A stretch of DNA of 8,176 nucleotides, taken from NCBI GenBank assembly GCA_011372825.1, contig DSAK01000080.1, forward strand, positions 1-8,176, given 5' to 3'. Numbering within the stretch: the stretch's first letter is position 1; each line of letters opens with the position of its first letter. A program made the position numbers and the translations under genes. The stretch comes from Campylobacterota bacterium. GTDB lineage: Bacteria; Campylobacterota; Campylobacteria; Campylobacterales; Sulfurovaceae. Of this stretch, positions 6,147 through 8,176 are shown piece by piece. The notes below the pieces were generated by a model. That model was not told the DNA's origin and ran no database searches. It saw only the letters and a program-made list of their open reading frames with translations.

Positions 6147-7097
6147 CTAACTACTTGTTTGATCGTTTTGCATCTGTTGATATATATCTTCCAAGCACTC
6201 TACAAAAGCATCATTATCGTTTGGTGCTTTTGCTACTTTGTATTTTGCTATACCTATCTGATTAGCTAAATGGCGATATTCGATATCAAGCTCACATTCT
6301 GTTTCTGAATTGTCTATCGTAAATGCTATAGGAAAAACTATCACATTCTTTCCTTTAAATTCATGGAGTTTATCGTCCATATAGGGTCGTATCCACTCTA
6401 GAGGCCCTAGTCGTGATTGGTATGCTAAGTGTGTATTAGCAAAATTAAGCCCCTCAAGAAGCAGCCCTTTTCTAGCTCGAAAAAGTGTTTGCCTGATATG
6501 CTTTTGATACAAATCACCCTTTTCGATAATCTTTTTTGGAAGTCCATGGGCAGAAAATATAACCTCATAATCACTAGCCTCATCCTCGCCAAGAGCCTCT
6601 TTTATCCTTTGGACAATCGATTGAATATAAAGTGGATGGGTCGGGTAGCTATCGATACTTTTGATTTTTTTCTCAACCCCAACTTTTTTTGCTTCATCAA
6701 AGAGATCATCAAAACTTGAGAGTGTTGTAGTCGAAGAGTGGTGAGGATAGAGTGGTATAGCATATATCTCCTCATATTGGGTGAGTTTTTGGGCGATATC
6801 TTTGGTAAATGGTGGCGTATAACGCATCACCATAAACACATCAGCATCAACTTTTTTTTGAAGTTTGTCGATGAGTTTTTGTGTGTACGCTACTAGCGGA
6901 GATTTGCCACCTAACAAAGCGTAATTAGCTTGAGACTCTTTGAGTCTTTTTGCTATGATAATCTTTGATACAAGCCATCTTATGGGCTTAGGGGCGGCTA
7001 TTATCCTCTTGTCGTTGAACATGTTGTGTAAAAAGAGCTTCACCTCTTTTAGATTATTTGGGCCCCCCATATTGAGTAGTAAAATTGCTTTTTTCAT
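6147..7097 (-). CDS. hemH: Ferrochelatase (heme synthase)
   Basis: 316 residues, normal for bacterial ferrochelatase. It inserts Fe2+ into protoporphyrin IX, the last step of heme synthesis, at the inner face of the cytoplasmic membrane. Conserved landmarks in order are LLNMGGP (7-13), IPLYPHHSSTT (114-124), the signature FSAHGLP (181-187) with metal-handling H184, YQSRLGPLEWIRPYMDD (226-242), and the acidic ETECELDIEY segment (265-274), where E265 matches the conserved active-site glutamate. The ATG directly abuts the stop of the epimerase gene. Its ribosome binding site, AAAAGG at 7109..7104, lies inside the last codons of that gene, so translation is likely coupled. By removing protoporphyrin IX the enzyme also limits photosensitised damage. 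Confidence 0.96.
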   Translation of the reverse strand: MKKAILLLNMGGPNNLKEVKLFLHNMFNDKRIIAAPKPIRWLVSKIIIAKRLKESQANYALLGGKSPLVAYTQKLIDKLQKKVDADVFMVMRYTPPFTKDIAQKLTQYEEIYAIPLYPHHSSTTTLSSFDDLFDEAKKVGVEKKIKSIDSYPTHPLYIQSIVQRIKEALGEDEASDYEVIFSAHGLPKKIIEKGDLYQKHIRQTLFRARKGLLLEGLNFANTHLAYQSRLGPLEWIRPYMDDKLHEFKGKNVIVFPIAFTIDNSETECELDIEYRHLANQIGIAKYKVAKAPNDNDAFVECLEDIYQQMQNDQTSS

Positions 7098-7928
7098 TTA
7101 TCGCCTTTTAAGTATAGTATTTAGAGCGCTTTTGATATCTGGATATTTAAACTCAAATCCAGCCTCAAGGAGAGCTTTTGGATAAACTTCTTTTGAGTCT
7201 GTAAGTACGCTAGAGCCCTCACCAAAGAGGATTTTTAAAGCAAAAACAGGTAGGGGAAATATAGTTGGCCTACACAATACCCCTCCTAATGTTTTTGTAA
7301 ATTCATAGTTTGTTACGGGGTGTGGGGATGATGCATTGAATATGCCTTCAACTCTTTTCTCAAAAAGAAATTCATAGATACCCAAAAGGTCATCAAGTGC
7401 TATCCAGCTAGTGATCATTTTGCCATCGCCGATTATCCCACCTAGCCCTAATTTAAATGGTGGTAACATCTGCTTCAGTGCCCCTCCATGTTTATCTAGC
7501 ACCACACCAAAACGGAGAATTGTAGTTGGTTTGTTGCAATTGAGTGCTTCTGCCTCCCAATCTGCTGCCATTTTTCCTAAGAAATCTTTGCCTAGATTTT
7601 GGCACGACTCATCGCAGGGGGTACCGTTTGGATAGATACCAACAGCAGAGGTTGAAATGAAGTACTTTACATCGCTTTGGTTGATAGCATTTACGAGTGT
7701 TTTAGTAGTTTCTATGCGACTTTTGCGCAAGATTTGCTTGTATCTTTTGTCCCATCTTTTGATGATAGGGGCACCTGCTAGATTGATGACCACATCAACA
7801 CCTTCTAGTTTTTCAACGATACGTTCAACTGAGTCGTCTCTATGGATATGGATAAATTCATTGGAGGCAAACTTTTTTTGAATAGCACTGCCTACAAAAC
7901 CACTTGCACCAGTTAATGCTATTTTCAT
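7098..7928 (-). CDS. TIGR01777 family NAD(P)-dependent epimerase (SDR, YfcH/SulA-like)
   Basis: 276 residues, slightly short for a family of about 300. The N-terminal Rossmann fold begins with TGASGFVGS (6-14) for dinucleotide binding, followed by VVINLAGAPI (46-55), ISTSAVGIYPNG (91-102, with Y99 a likely active-site residue) and FLGKMAADWEAEA (116-128). The C-terminal DUF1731 segment, from about 225, contains VLTDSKEVYPKALLEAGFEFKYP, a hallmark of the group. Substrates of these extended short-chain dehydrogenase-like proteins are not established, so no reaction is assigned. AAAGGA at 7940..7935 lies 6 nt before ATG. It is the first gene of a two-gene operon with hemH, separated by zero bases (TAA then ATG). 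Confidence 0.93.
   Translation of the reverse strand: MKIALTGASGFVGSAIQKKFASNEFIHIHRDDSVERIVEKLEGVDVVINLAGAPIIKRWDKRYKQILRKSRIETTKTLVNAINQSDVKYFISTSAVGIYPNGTPCDESCQNLGKDFLGKMAADWEAEALNCNKPTTILRFGVVLDKHGGALKQMLPPFKLGLGGIIGDGKMITSWIALDDLLGIYEFLFEKRVEGIFNASSPHPVTNYEFTKTLGGVLCRPTIFPLPVFALKILFGEGSSVLTDSKEVYPKALLEAGFEFKYPDIKSALNTILKRR
7104..7109 (-). promoter_or_regulatory. hemH ribosome binding site inside the epimerase 3' end
   Basis: AAAAGG, 6 nt before the hemH ATG, is formed by the last Lys-Arg codons of the epimerase. The stop and start codons are adjacent, indicating coupled translation. Confidence 0.7.
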
Positions 7929-7949
7929 GGCAAATCCTTTTTGATTTCT

Positions 7950-7955
7950 ATTATA
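7950..7955 (-). promoter_or_regulatory. -10 element of the epimerase-hemH operon
   Basis: Perfect TATAAT on the minus strand (7955..7950). A start near 7943 would leave a short leader containing the AAAGGA site. A T/A-rich stretch upstream (TACAAA at 17 nt) replaces a consensus -35. Confidence 0.55.
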
Positions 7956-8123
7956 CCGCTAAAAATTTATTTTTTGTAGTTTTATTGTTTTTGGACTTAA
8001 ACTAACAAATAAAAGAGATATTAGTACTAAAATACTATATTATTTTAACAACAAAATGATGATATCAAACATACAAACAACAGATGATATGATACCAGCA
8101 AAGCATTATTAGAAGCAGCATTG

Positions 8124-8176
8124 ATGGTTGAAATAAAAAGATTTCAAATCGGTCTTGACAAAGGGGGAGATTATAA
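8124..8176 (+). CDS. Possible 5' end of an unidentified gene (runs off window)
   Basis: ATG at 8124 opens 17 codons beginning MVEIKRFQIGLDKGGDY and continues beyond the edge. The frame can be extended back to 8088, giving ALLEAAL just before it, but no Shine-Dalgarno precedes 8124. The amino-acid mix (charged and amphipathic) looks coding. The alternative is that AGGGGGAG (8162-8169) is itself the ribosome binding site of a gene starting just after 8176. Not resolvable here. Confidence 0.25.
   Translation, partial: MVEIKRFQIGLDKGGDY
8162..8169 (+). promoter_or_regulatory. Shine-Dalgarno-like AGGGGGAG at the window edge
   Basis: A purine run ending 7 nt before the window end would suit an ATG at or just past 8177. 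A TTGACA hexamer overlaps upstream (8155-8160). It competes with the reading that this DNA is coding. Confidence 0.3.

Larger units (their letters stand above)
7956..8176. other. Right-hand intergenic region with a possible gene start at the edge
   Basis: AT-rich DNA upstream of the epimerase promoter. It holds an imperfect dyad (8018-8040: ATA-TTAGTA and TACTA-TAT around CTAAAA) that could be an operator, and a -10-like TATATT (8036-8041) facing right. A short frame from ATG 8056 ends at TAG 8110-8112. A second frame is open from 8088 to the window end. No family is recognised. Confidence 0.45.

Noticed and set aside
1..8176. Mobile element, CRISPR array, tRNA/rRNA gene or defence system
   Set aside because: No transposase, integrase or cas-like protein, no regularly spaced direct repeats, and no cloverleaf or rRNA signature was found on either strand.

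Overview
The window looks like ordinary chromosome from a Campylobacterota (epsilonproteobacterial) species, probably a free-living Sulfurimonas/Sulfurovum-like lineage. The evidence is AT-rich DNA, short AAGGA-type ribosome binding sites, lysine-rich proteins, and a tig-clpP-def-comM block. That gene order also occurs in Helicobacter pylori, as I recall it. No RNA gene, CRISPR array, insertion sequence or phage gene could be supported.

Layout: (1) 1-252 holds a possible C-terminal tail of a plus-strand membrane protein (to 107), then a non-coding stretch with two inverted repeats. (2) 253-4346, minus strand, is a protein-quality-control block read tig, clpP, def, comM: trigger factor and peptide deformylase act on nascent chains, ClpP degrades proteins, and ComM is an AAA+ DNA translocase of natural transformation. 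Trigger factor uses a GTG start, its stop codon sits in the loop of a perfect hairpin, and comM may have its own extended -10 promoter giving a near-leaderless mRNA. (3) 4347-4457 is a divergent promoter region. (4) 4458-5974, plus strand, carries a DUF523-DUF1722 fusion (RudS-like tRNA 4-thiouridine desulfidase) followed by a Blc-type lipocalin lipoprotein. (5) 5975-6146 is a convergent intergenic region with several dyads but no clear U-tract terminator. (6) 6147-7928, minus strand, is a two-gene operon of a TIGR01777-family NAD(P)-dependent epimerase and ferrochelatase HemH, abutting with no gap. (7) 7929-8176 contains the epimerase promoter and, at the far right, an undecided start of another gene.

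The right half may be functionally coherent. A thiouridine desulfidase, an outer-membrane lipocalin, a TIGR01777 epimerase and ferrochelatase are types of gene often met near photolyase or in photo-oxidative stress regulons of other proteobacteria. 4-thiouridine is a near-UV chromophore and protoporphyrin IX (the HemH substrate) is a photosensitiser. A light/singlet-oxygen defence island is therefore a reasonable hypothesis, although no photolyase or regulator lies inside the window.
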